Shown: positions 40,101 to 52,100 of the stretch, one piece after another
Layout: each line of letters opens with the position of its first letter
Numbering within the stretch: the first letter of the stretch is position 1
DNA from: Odobenus rosmarus divergens
Lineage: Eukaryota; Chordata; Mammalia; Carnivora; Odobenidae
Assembly (NCBI RefSeq): GCF_000321225.1
Contig: NW_004450459.1
Span: forward strand, 690,208 to 754,207
Direction: 5' to 3'
Length of the DNA stretch: 64,000 nt
The notes under the pieces: model-generated
What the model was told of the DNA's origin: nothing
The model's database searches: none
The model's input: only the letters and a program-made list of their open reading frames with translations
Translations under genes and position numbers: made by a program

Positions 40101-43100
40101 CACACTTACTGAATAAGTCTTATTCTAATCAATAAAAAGGTAATCCCTTCCCCATGATGTAAAAGGTCTCTTCCAGTATTCACTGTTGAAGGAAATTTTA
40201 ACTGAGGTTGGGTTCAAAAGTGACTCTTAGGTAGAAGCAGGGCTGATGGACATCCCATGAGCTGGTAAATTGTGTACAAGTTTAATCGTCTCGAGGAAAC
40301 ATGTCAGACTATCTTGGAACGGGTAGATTTGATCATGTGGTATGAGGATGCCAAAAAAAAAATTGAATTCTAATATCATCAACTTAATACCTATCTCACA
40401 TATTGAAAGTTGTTTAATCTTACACCAGTCGCTTGAGATTGGGAAACTTAGTTTCCATTTTTGTAAAATTAAGGTGTTGAGAAAAGATATGACTACCAAG
40501 GTTTAGTTCAGTTCTATGATTTTTTATGGCTCTGCGTCTTGATTTGCTGGAAGTCAAAATATATTTTAGTTTTCCAGAGCTCACATATATGGCAAGGCAG
40601 CCAATAAACTGGAAGCTCAAAGGCCCCAAATAAATATTACAAAGTCATGAAAGAGAGTATGATGCAGTGGTTAAAGAGTGGCTTTTGGAATCAGATAGCC
40701 CAGTCCAAATGCCATTCTGCCACGTTCTGGATGTATGAATTTGGGCAAGTTAATTACTTTCCTGAGGCTCAGGCCCTCCCTCTTAAATGGAGACAAAAAA
40801 TATCTGCCCTATAGGTATGTTGGTGAGCACCGGAGGTAGGAAACAACACATTGTAGTTCTTCTCTTGGTCTCAGGGACCGTTAGTTGCAAAGAAGAGAAA
40901 TCTATTAGAAGCAGCTTCGCTAAAGAGAAGGTTGATTAAAAGATAAAATGAACTCTGACAGAGCCCAATCATCACAAGTGTGGCTGGGTCTCCTGGAAAG
41001 GGAGGAGAGATGTGGAAAGCACGGATCAAGTCTGCTTTTTCTCTGTCTTTCTCTAGGGTTGTACAATCTCTTTCTGTTTCTCTCTGAATATCTACTTCTT
41101 CTCTTCTCTCTGCAGATTCCCTTTCTTGTCTCTCTTATCTACTTGATGTGGTCATCATGGCTTTCCCAGAATGGCAGCCTACAGCTCCCAAGTCTCTGTG
41201 GATCTGCAGCTTGGATCTCAACATCTAACTGAGTCAATATCATGGTAATCCAACTCCAAATTCCTAGCAGATAAAATACGATTAGCTGGGTTTTAATTAT
41301 AGGTGTGTATTCTCAGTCCAAAATGCTGAGAGGTCAACTGGCAAGAAGGGCTGCCATTCTCAGTGTGATACACAGGCTTTCTCTGGGAGGGGACATTGGT
41401 ATCTAAGCACAAGCATTGTGCCCTTGATTCTTAAAAAGAACCCCCAAGGTGCTCAGTCTTGTTTTATGAATATAATTCTAATACATTTATTTCTTCTCTA
41501 TGTGTAAGTGGCGGAATGGTAGGGGGCTGGAGAGAGGGTGCTAAAGGAAGATACACTGATAATGATGCCATTGACCTGAGAGAGAGAGGCATCCTAAAAA
41601 ATAATGAAATGCAGACACAGGAACTCAAACATAAGGAACTGTCAGACTCTGTAATGAAAGTATACTCAGTTTACACTTCAGTAGGCCCCAGGGACACTAT
41701 TGTCTTAAGTGCAACATCAAACCTATGTGTATAAATACTATGTTTTATAATAATCTATAAAAGATTACACTTAACAAATCAGGAAACTTTATTGAAAAGC
41801 TATATTAAAGTTTTTGAATTAGTTAAAATAAAATCTCATCCATTTATCCATTCATCATTCATTCATTCACTCGTCAAACATTCCTTGTGTGTTTCTTATG
41901 CTCTTGGTACTTGTTACGCATTACAAGTACTCAAGAAGAAGCAAAGACAGCGGGAAATCAGCAATTAAAATGTAGTGAGATGCATACTTTTGAAAAAGCA
42001 GAAGGCATTATGTGGGCACAGAAAATTGCAAAGGAGGGTGCCTGGGTGGCTCAGTTGGTTAAGCAACTGCCTTCGGCTCAGGTCATGATCCTGGAGTCCT
42101 GGGATCGAGTCCCACATCAGGCTCCCGGCTCAGCGGGGAGCCTGCTTCTCCCTCTGACCTTCTCCCCTCTCATGCTGTTTCTCTCTCTCTCTCTCTCTCT
42201 CAAATAAATAAATAAAATCTTAAAAAAAAAAAAAAAGAAAATTGCAAAGGGGATGGTACGTCAGGGATAAAGCCCAGAGGGTGATGCTTTCAGAGGCGTT
42301 TTGGGGAAAGGAGAAGAAGGGCATTCCAGGCAAGGCAGGCAGCATACCGGGGATCAGAGAGAGGTGACTAACTGGACCCCCCTTGAGCACTCCAAATAGC
42401 CCCTGTGTCTGGAACACTGATGTGCTGATGGGGGTGGGGGTGGAAGGAGTGGGTGCTCGGCCAGGAAAATGGGCAGGAGCCTGACTGAAAAGGACCTTCA
42501 GAGGCTAACCTAAGCAATTTGAACATTATCCTGAAAGTCACAGGAGGCCAGTGAATGTCTTTTAAGCAGGAGAGTGATCTCGTCAGAGTATTTGTGAATT
42601 ATAAAGATTATTCTGGAGTGCCAGGGAGGGGGAAAACCGGAGGAGGGAAGTTGGGCTGCTTGTTGTAGCAATCCAGGACAGATGCGAAGAAGCAGCAGTT
42701 AGAGTAAGGATGCAGAGATTTAGACTTTGAGGGGTGCTAGGGAGAAGATCTGGGTGCCTTGTGGATTTCTGGTGCTGCCATTCACTGGGATAGAGGAAAA
42801 GGGAGAGGGAAAGACTGATTCTGAGGAGAGTGGGGGACTCCAGCAAGAGTCAGAAGGAGGGAGTGGCAAAACGTGCCTGAGGGCAAGAAGGGCCAAGAGC
42901 GAAGCTTTGGGAAAAGGGGTCCCTGGGGGTCTCCCCTGGTAAGGCGGCCCTGGAAGCCAGGTGGAAGGCAGGGGCTGAGGAAGTGAAGACAATGAACAGA
43001 CAACTGTCCAAGAAGACTGAATGGGAAGGAAAGAAGGGAAGAGGACGGAAGCCGGAGGGAGAAGTGGGGATCGAGGTGGGCTTCTTCAAAATGGGGGAGA

Positions 43101-46100
43101 ATCGTTCACATTAACAGGATGCTGAGCACTAGTAGGAAAGGGTAGGAGACACGAGGCAGAGAGAGGAAGATTGATGGAGTGGGGTCCCGCAGGAGGGGGC
43201 AAGGAAGGCACCCAAAGCTGAGGTGGAGGGATTAGCCTCAGATAGGAGGCAGCACAGCCCTTTGGCTGAGATAGGAGGGAAGGATGAAAGGGTGCGGCCA
43301 GACAGATAAGTTTCTACATGGCAGGGGAGGAAATTGAGGGAGTGCTCAATTGATGGCCTCAATTTTCTCGGTGAAGGAGGAGGCAAGGTGATCTGCTGAG
43401 TGGTGCGGGGGTGGTGGTAGACAGGAGGTGGTTTAGGAAGGGAGAACAGTTTGGTACATATAACTGCTAAGAGCAATGGGGGATGGAACTGGCTGGGGAC
43501 ACAGAAAGATCAGCGGGGAGTACAGAGCCGCCGGCTGAGTTGGGACAATATATATCTGGTATGTCTCAGACTCTCGCAACCGTGACATTTTCTCCCAAAG
43601 CCTTTAAAAATCTAGGTAAAGTAGCAAGAAATTGAATTGTTTGATTGAACTGGGGCTGAGTTTTGGCAGAGTAGATGTCACAGAAGGTTAAGAGGGTCAA
43701 GAAATCATAGGATATTGAGTAGAGAGGGTTGAAGTGATAGGCTATAATAAGATCCAGGATGCAGAGAGAAGTGAGTAAGATAAAAATTCATTTGCTCGAT
43801 CAGGAGTAAATGCAAGGTGCCAGGACTCAAAGGCCTCACTCAATAGGTAGATGTTCCAGGAACAAAGTGAGTGGGGCGCTGTTGACGTTCAGACTGTGGA
43901 GGCAGACCTGTTCAGGGGCTTCGAAGTCAGTCACCTGACAGTTATCTTACTTCTTTGTTGAAGCCTTCTTTAACTTCTCCATCCCCAAACTTTTTGCTCC
44001 AGAGTCTGAACTAACATATCATTTTGTTTGCAAACAGAGAGTAAAAAGAACATTGAAACTGGACCCTCAATCTAAGTTGGGAGATTGGGGTTTTGGTCTT
44101 ATTTCCAGCACCCATACATTCTACGGCCTTGGCCACAGTGTGAGACACCAAGCAATGGTTATCTTGGCCAGTCCAACTTGCTTCGGGGCAGATTATTTTG
44201 TCTGCGCACACTATGTGCCCGCACATCCCCGGTCCTGGTGCGATCCTTTGTTTCCCGCCTTTCTGTGGGAGGACGGATGAGAGCAGCAGAGACCCTATTC
44301 CTCACGTTGCTTTACTGTTACTGCAGCTTATACAAACCCACCATTAAAAAGCCTGCGAGAGATTCTGTTGGGTGAAGAAAGATATTTTGCTTCATAACAT
44401 TTCCCAAGACCACTTTTATTTTAATAGTCTCCAAACCCGACTTTGAGAGTAGCAAGTCCAAGATGCTTATAATGCCATGAAGGCAAATATTCTGGGAGAA
44501 AAAAAACCAGGCCCTTTAAAATCTGAGCTTTGTTATCTGACTGAGGTCAACAGAGACAGACCAAATCAACAAGCATGACATGAAGGGCAAATTTGCAATT
44601 AAAAGAAGAATAGGGAATTATAAAGATGGATGAGCCCCATGACATGCACACCCAAGTCTGCGTGGCCTTGGCCTCAGATGCCAGAAATTAATGCTTTACT
44701 CTTTAGCACTCGTCACCTTTGGCTCTGAACAGAAAGGCAAATGCATTAAAATAACAACAATTAGAACACTTACTTAGCTTGGAAGGCATTGTTGGTTCCC
44801 CTGTGGTCAAGGTCATGACACAGGCATCCCACAATCACTGCTAAAATTTCCACCTCGGTCAGAATCTCTTGAAACCCTGCGGTCTGGGAAGAAGGGAAAA
44901 TGGCACAGTCACTACTCGGGGCAGGGAGGATAGATAAGGTTCATCCTCTGAGCAACAGTCAGCTCTGTTTTCATACTCACATCATTTAGGGTAATGATTA
45001 ACTGCCACCCCCTTCGATGACAGTCAGTTGGGTGGTCAGTTGCAGAGCCTAAGGTCCCCACAGTGATGAATTAGCTGGCTGTCATGGTGGCCCACCCTGG
45101 CACACCAGGACACAGTTCAGACTATTTTGTTCCCTTTTTAGAGAAGAGGCTGCACTATCCAGATACAGTGACAGTTTGGCAGCCGCCCAGAGCAAAATGT
45201 GTTTTGTAATTCTACATTGCAATGATGAGCATCTAGTGGTATGAGGAGAAAAGACGCCTTGAATTGAGAAGTGAATGCTATATCCATCAGTGGCCACTCA
45301 AAGGCAGGCAGGCAAAAGAAAACACCTTTCATATATACCTGTATATTAAAAGAAGCAACTTAGAGGTATCAGATTGCTACATGATAATATTCGAGAAGTT
45401 ATCTTGTGACTACCTTCATACTAGCTTGGAAGACAGATTAAATTTATACAGATAATAAGGCAGGGTACGTCTTGAAAACTAGGATTTGGCAGATGATTAG
45501 GCAATGCAGATTGAGCATCAGGTGGAGTATTATTGCATGGAATCCTTTTTTTATTAGCCTATGGTAGCATGCTCGTGGGATGCATAGGCTGGATGTGAGA
45601 TCTTTGGGGAGCAGCGTGATGTAATTACAGAACCAAGGTTGGCTGGTTCCTGAGGTCCTTTGGTTAGTTTAGAAGAGGAAGTGAGCCTCTGGAAACACAA
45701 GTCTATGCATTTTCTTGACCCAAAGCCTTTATGTTTTCCCCTTTTTACTTAGTTAAGTCTCCCATTTCATTACTTATGAAAATCTTTATCAGAGGGCAGG
45801 AGGAGGGGGAAAGTGGGGTTCGAATTGCTTCCTTTTTCATGTATGTTTTTTCCCCAAACCTTGGACCAATAGATAGTATCTGTAAGACACTCCTTTAGAG
45901 CAATGAAAACTTTGTTTTTTAATTAATTACGTTTAGCCCCCAGCAAAGCTGTGTGCGCCCCTTCATTTTAAAATTTGGAGTTGGCTGCTCATTTTAAGTT
46001 AATTTTATTTTACTTGGAGTATTACCTGAATAGTTATAAAACAAAAATCAAATCATGGTAAGAGGTTTCGAATCAAAAACAGTAGTCTCTCATCCTTTCC

Positions 46101-49100
46101 CCTTCCTGACTCCCAAAGGCACTTAATCTTTCCCTAATTTGATAGTTATTTCCTACCATATTTCTAGATAGTATGACCATATTATTAGCACTTGGTTATT
46201 CATCAAGTATGTATATAGTCCTCCCTCTGTGCCGACAATCCTAAGAGCTCTCCAACTGTTTCACTGACTTAGATCTCACTACTGCCCTGTGGTCCTAAGA
46301 ACCACTGTTATCCCCAGGTACAGATGAAGGCATTGAGGCACAGAGAAGCTGGGTAATGTGCCCAAGGACTCACAGCTGGTACGTGGCAGAGGTGGGCAAG
46401 CTCCCAGCATCCAGGTGCCGGAGTTTACCCTTAAACACTGATGTCTTGTGACAGGTGAGAATGCTCTTCCCTTCCTCTATTCCCTCCCCTCACACTTACA
46501 ATGCAATCCAGATCCACGCTCTCTATATAAATATTCACAACTAAGCCAACTAGTATCCAAGGTTTGTTTCCTTTCTGATGTAAATGTTTTTATTTCCCGG
46601 AGTTAAGATTTCTTTGAACATCGAAGTCTTCTCACATCCTACACAGCTCTCTAAAGGGTCACAGCATTTCCTCGATGGCTTCCTGTCCCGGGGACCCCCT
46701 GCAGTAGCCTGGTCCTGCTCTTTGGTCTGGATTCTCTGTGGGCCGTCAGCTTTCCTCTCCTAGGGGTGACCTCCAGGGTCCTGCACCCCATACCTCTCTC
46801 CTTCCTCAGTTCCTCCCTCATTTTGCAGGAGCACATCTGCCAGTGGCTTAATGAGAAAGGGTGTTAACTTTTCAACACTGGGGAGTGCATTAACTTTTGA
46901 GGCTTTGCATGATTGAAAATGTCTTTATTTCTCTATTCAGTTGTTAGCTTCCCCTACAATGCTAGCTTGCAACATTTCCACTCAGAATTTTGAAAGACTG
47001 CTCTATTGTTTTCTAACTTCTGAAGCTGTTTTTGAGAAGTATATCCAATTCTCATTCCTAACGAATCAGATGTTATTTGATTTTCTCTCTCTTAGAATCC
47101 TCTCTCTATCCCTGGGTTTTGGCAATTTCACAAAGATGTGCTTTGGTTTGGGACTTTCTCCCCCCATCGTTTTGCTTGGTGAGGCTTTTCAACCTGGAGG
47201 CTCATTTTCTTCAGCACATTGTTTTTGTAATCTTATATTTTAAAAAATAATTTCCTTTTCACTATTTTTTGGGTCCCATTTGAATGGAACTCCAATTGGT
47301 TGGACATTGGACTTCCTGTATTGATCTCTTTATAGTCTTGTCTCTTCTTTCCCATTGCTCATATTGACTTTTCCCTCTGAGTGTCCAGGAGTAATAATTT
47401 ATAAGCATTTTCTTTTTTTTTTTTTAAAGATTTTATTTATTATTTATTTATTTGAGAGAGAGAGAGAGCGAGAGCATGAGAGGGAGGAGGGTCAGAGGGA
47501 GAAGCAGACTCCCCGCTGAGCAGGGAGCCCGATGTGGGACTTGATCCCGGGACTCCTGGATCATGACCTGAGCCGAAGGCAGTCGCTTAACCAACTGAGC
47601 CACCCAGGCGCCCTATAAGCATTTTCTTATCTGTTGCTCCTTTTCTCATAGCATGCTATTCTCTCATGGACGCATTTTCATCTCATCTTTTTGAAGATAA
47701 TAATTATAATTCCTCTGAAATTCTCTTCTGCTCCTTGATTGCCTGTGTCCTCTGAGCCCTTTTTCTCTGTATTTGCTGGTTTCCCTCAAACGCCTGATAC
47801 CCTTGAGCGTCTACTCATATAAGAGTAAAGCATTATAATGTTCACCACACACCAGCTCATGGGGGTGGTATCTGTAGATTGCTGGGCCTTACCACCAGGC
47901 AAGCAGAAGGCCAGCTGGCCTTTTGTTGGACATCCCTAAATGTCAGTATCTAAGCTCATTTTCTCTGGACTTGCCAATCTTTTGCTTGGAAATGGTGTAA
48001 ACGTGGGTGTTGGCATTTTGAGAAAAGAGAACTGTATCTCCTCATCTTTGAGAATGTAGACTTTCACTTAATTCTCTCATTTTCAGGGTGTACCTCACCC
48101 TAACTTTTCTTTTGCTGGTGTCCCCAAGTCAGTTTAGTTTCTCCAGCAAATATCCTGGTTTCCTGCAGAGGTGAGGGGAAGAGTAGCCCTCTGAGCACAT
48201 GGAGAAGGGGTGGAGACTTGGGGACTCAGTTTTCAGCACCTCCTCATGCTACTTCACCCCACTTTTTAAATTATCTGATGCCCCCGGTTCCTGAGCCTTG
48301 ATAGATTCTGGGGAGATGTTTTTTTCTTTCTTTCTTTTTTTTTTTTTTAAAGATTTTATTTATTTATTTGAGAGAGAGAGAATGAGAGACAGAGAGGATG
48401 AGAGGGAGGAGGGTCAGAGGGAGAAGCAGACTCCCTGCCGAGCAGGGAGCCCGATGTGGGACTCGATCCCGGGACTCCAGGATCATGACCTGAGCCGAAG
48501 GCAGTCGCTTAACCAGCTGAGCCACCCAGGCTCCCTGGGGAGATGTTTCTCACGTGTACCACTTCCTCTATCCCCTCACCTTGAAGGCACTTGGGTTAGA
48601 TCTTCCTTTTCTCTGCTAAGCTATGAGCCATGCTCTCTCCATTTTCTGCCTTCATATATTATGGTCCCATAATATATGGGATGTGTATCCATTTCTTGTT
48701 CTCCTTGCTTTTTGGGGGTGATTTTGAAAGGAAGGAGTATAAAAGTTTTTATCTGTCATCTCTGTCATCTTGAAACTTTGTTGGGTTTGGATCTTGCTAA
48801 TAATAAGTAAATCCTGAAAGCCTATCAAATAGGAAATAATTATCCAGAATACTGTGGAAATCAGTGCTGTAATAAACAATAGAACCACACTAAAATTTAC
48901 AGAGGTTCTGCCTGTGAAAATGTTATTGATTAGAATGAGCTGATGAATTAGAATGGTAAGAATAGGGATAATGTTAAAGTAAGGTAATTAGACTAGCAAT
49001 TTAATTAGACTTGAAAGCGAATGCCTCTAACAGACACAAGATCAGAATCCTGAGTCATTTTTAAGCTATCAGTTATCACCCATTATATAATATGGTGGAA

Positions 49101-52100
49101 TATATTTTACTATAATGTTCTATGCAGCCCATCTCCTCCCCCTGCCTCCCTCGCCCCTTCTTGGGAATCCATATGTAGGTCTTAAACTATTTAGATCATG
49201 GATACTTTTGAGAATTTGATAAAAATCATGCACCCTCTTCCCAGATATTATTCTATAAATTTATGGTGTTCAAAGACCATGGAGCCCACCTCTAGATCCT
49301 CAGAAGAAAGAGTCGCTGAAGTCCAGCCCACTCACAATCACGAACATATTTACCTCTCTCAACCATGATACCTGAATTACTGAAGCAGCACCTATCTCTT
49401 GACTGTGATTTAAAGCTGCCTGGTAAATAGTTTCTGAGAATCATCAGGCTTGAAAAGTGTCCAGCTGCCAGTAAGTGTCCATTTGCTCCTCCCCCCCCAC
49501 ATCCATCTTCCTTCGTGCCCTCTCCATTCAGACCTCCACTTACCCACGTTGAGGAGAAAAAGTCAACTGCCTGCTGAGGACAATATACTTTCAAAAGAGA
49601 ACACAGTTGCCATGGAAAGTATATTTTAATGTATTTATCCCATGCCTGACTCTATTTTATTCTTTTATTTTCAAATATAGTTATATATTTTCTGTTCCTG
49701 ACCCAATAATTATGGGTTTTATTGATCTTTACATTAATCTATTTTTTCACCTGTATTCCCTCACAGTCCATATAAAAAATGTAAAGCAGTAAATACAATA
49801 TATATAAGCAAAGAGATAGTCAAGGCATATGGACCCAGTTCTCACATCACCCTTTCCAGAAAAGCCTATGACTACCCTCTGAGCAGGCTTCCAATGATCG
49901 TCCTTTCTTGGGCTAAAACATGTGCTGGGATAATCTTATTCCCAGCTACCAGAGCATATAATCACCAGAATCCAAAGAACCCAGACAATTAGATTGATTC
50001 ACAGGGTACCTACCCTAGGCTACCCAATAATTTCCTATCATCTGGTCAACATAAGATTTAAACTAGCTAGGATATACTACCATTTCCAAGCTGACCCCGT
50101 ATAATAGTAGTGAATGGAGGAAATCATGGGCAGAGAAAAATGACTTGCTTTGTGGCTCTGTAGAATCCAAAAAGGTCTAAAAAACAAGAGCCGTAATATC
50201 ATCACAATATAGATGGTGCTATAGAGGCTTCGTTCATTTAACAAATGTTGTTAAGTGCTTATTATATATCAAGCAACTGATATTGTGGATAATGATTTCA
50301 TATCTGAGAAAAGGCTTGGGATAATACTAACAGTATATAGTGCTTAATGTATGCCAGGCACTGTTCTATATACTCCAAATCCATTAACTCATTTAATCCT
50401 TATAAGAACGCTCTAAGGAAGATGCTGTTCTTATCTTTCATTTTATAGATGAGGCTATTGAGGCACTAAAATGCACTGTTAGAATGTAACAGAAGTGGAT
50501 TAGAACTCAGGCAACCTGGCTCCCAAGTGTGTTCTCATCCACTCTGCTTTTCAGCCACTAAGGTGAGGGTGTGGGTACAGTTATGCAGCTTTTAAATACT
50601 CTTGTGATGATACAGTGTTAGATGACATGGCTTTACAGAATCAGCTGATGTGTGCTTTATTCCACAAAGGATGTTATGCTTGAGTGGTGATGGGTTGATA
50701 TTGCAGAACCACTGGACATCTTGCGCCTAAACATGAGCTCGGGTGCATCAAGATATAACTGATCATAAATAGTGACGTGCAAATAGGTTTGGAGAGAAAA
50801 GAAAGTTACAATGGTTTATATGTAACATCCCAACTTTACTCAATACATGCATAGAAAAAGACTGTCAGGATATCAAAATGTTACCAGTAATGGGATCACA
50901 GTTGACTTAAAAATTTTCCTTTGTGTCCAAATTCCATAAAAAACGTTTATTCATTAGAATATGTGTGTGTGTGTGTGTGTGTGTGTGTTTGTGTGTGTGT
51001 CTAAATTCTGTTTTGTTTTAAGAGTAAGCCCATGTTTCATCAAACTCTCCTAGCTTGGACTAAAATAATGACAACCTCACAGGTGTCATTCACTCATTTA
51101 TTCATCAAGCAAATATTCATTAAGCATTTGCTCCATGTTAGGCACGAGGGAAGCACTAACATCTTGAAAAGTGTCCATTCATTCATTGATTCATTGAGCA
51201 AATATTTATGAAGCATTACCCTGTTCCAAGCATGAGGAAGAGAGCACAGAGGAAGATTGGAATGACCCTGGCCAGCCCGAGGCATGCAGTAAAAGTCCCC
51301 TTTCTAGTGAGAAACCATCACAACACTGGCTGTGCTTTGTAGGAAAGACTAATGTTGGAAGAGGTCAGCCACCCCTGCTCTGTTTCTGGAGATGGTAGAT
51401 TATGGACTGCAAGACCCTTGTTGTGTATTCAGCTCCAGCATGGGAAGCTGAGAGAGTGATGCCAGAAATTCTGCCTTCACATTTGTTTTTGCACCTGGTG
51501 TCGGAGGTACTGAATGATGAGGGATTTCCTGAGTTCATCCTGTTGATTTCAAGATCTAGCATGTGGTGGACTAAGAGGGAGGGAGTCCAGTGATGTACTA
51601 GGAATTCTTAATGGTTGCAGAAATTCCGGACTGAAGGTTCTTGGCTCCGAATGTTCCTCCATGGATGCTGACAGCCAGGCACTAAAGCAGAGCCCTCAGT
51701 GGATTGGCTAAAGTTGAGGGAGAACGCGATTAATTTTTGTAGAGATTTCCTTCTCCCCTTCATCTTTCTCTCTTTCTGGATAAGAAGAGCTCACCATTCC
51801 AAGGGGTTTAGAAGAACATGGTTTCTCATGGAAGTGTCCCTCTAGAAGAATCTGTACACCACATCCTTAATCTGTGTCATGTCTCAATTGACCTATAAAT
51901 GACTTCCAACTTCGAAGTGATGTGAGCTTGGGGCCGAAATGCAGCATTTAGACAAGAAGCGTTTAGTTTCTGGTTTTCTTAATTTCTGGTGTGCAGAGTG
52001 TTGCGGGTCACTGTCTGGGGCCTTTGATACGTTATTAAAATCAAGTTTACTTTAGCCAAAGAGCACTCTTTGAGGGTTTCATTGTAAATGCCACAAACAA

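Larger units (their letters stand above)
35153..44773 (-). other. PDE11A intron between exons C and D
   Basis: This 9,621-bp intron has a GTAAGT donor and CTTTCAG acceptor. It contains two SINEs, MIR and L2 remnants, ATTC and AAAC simple repeats, a 28-bp near-perfect palindrome at 38938-38965, and a long purine-rich stretch at 42590-43480. The regions 36210-37080, 38150-39180 and 43850-44770 show no recognised repeat. Confidence 0.85.

Noticed and set aside
31398..44774. Immediate in-frame stops just after exons C and E (AAG TAA, GAG TAG) as possible programmed intron-retention ends
   Set aside because: A phase-2 intron starting GTAA or GTAG always produces this pattern, so it is a by-product of the donor consensus.
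48298..48672. 124-residue open frame
   Set aside because: It reads through an antisense SINE (48322-48535); the similar peptides at 9000-9275, 17305-17511 and 33125-33364 come from other SINE copies.
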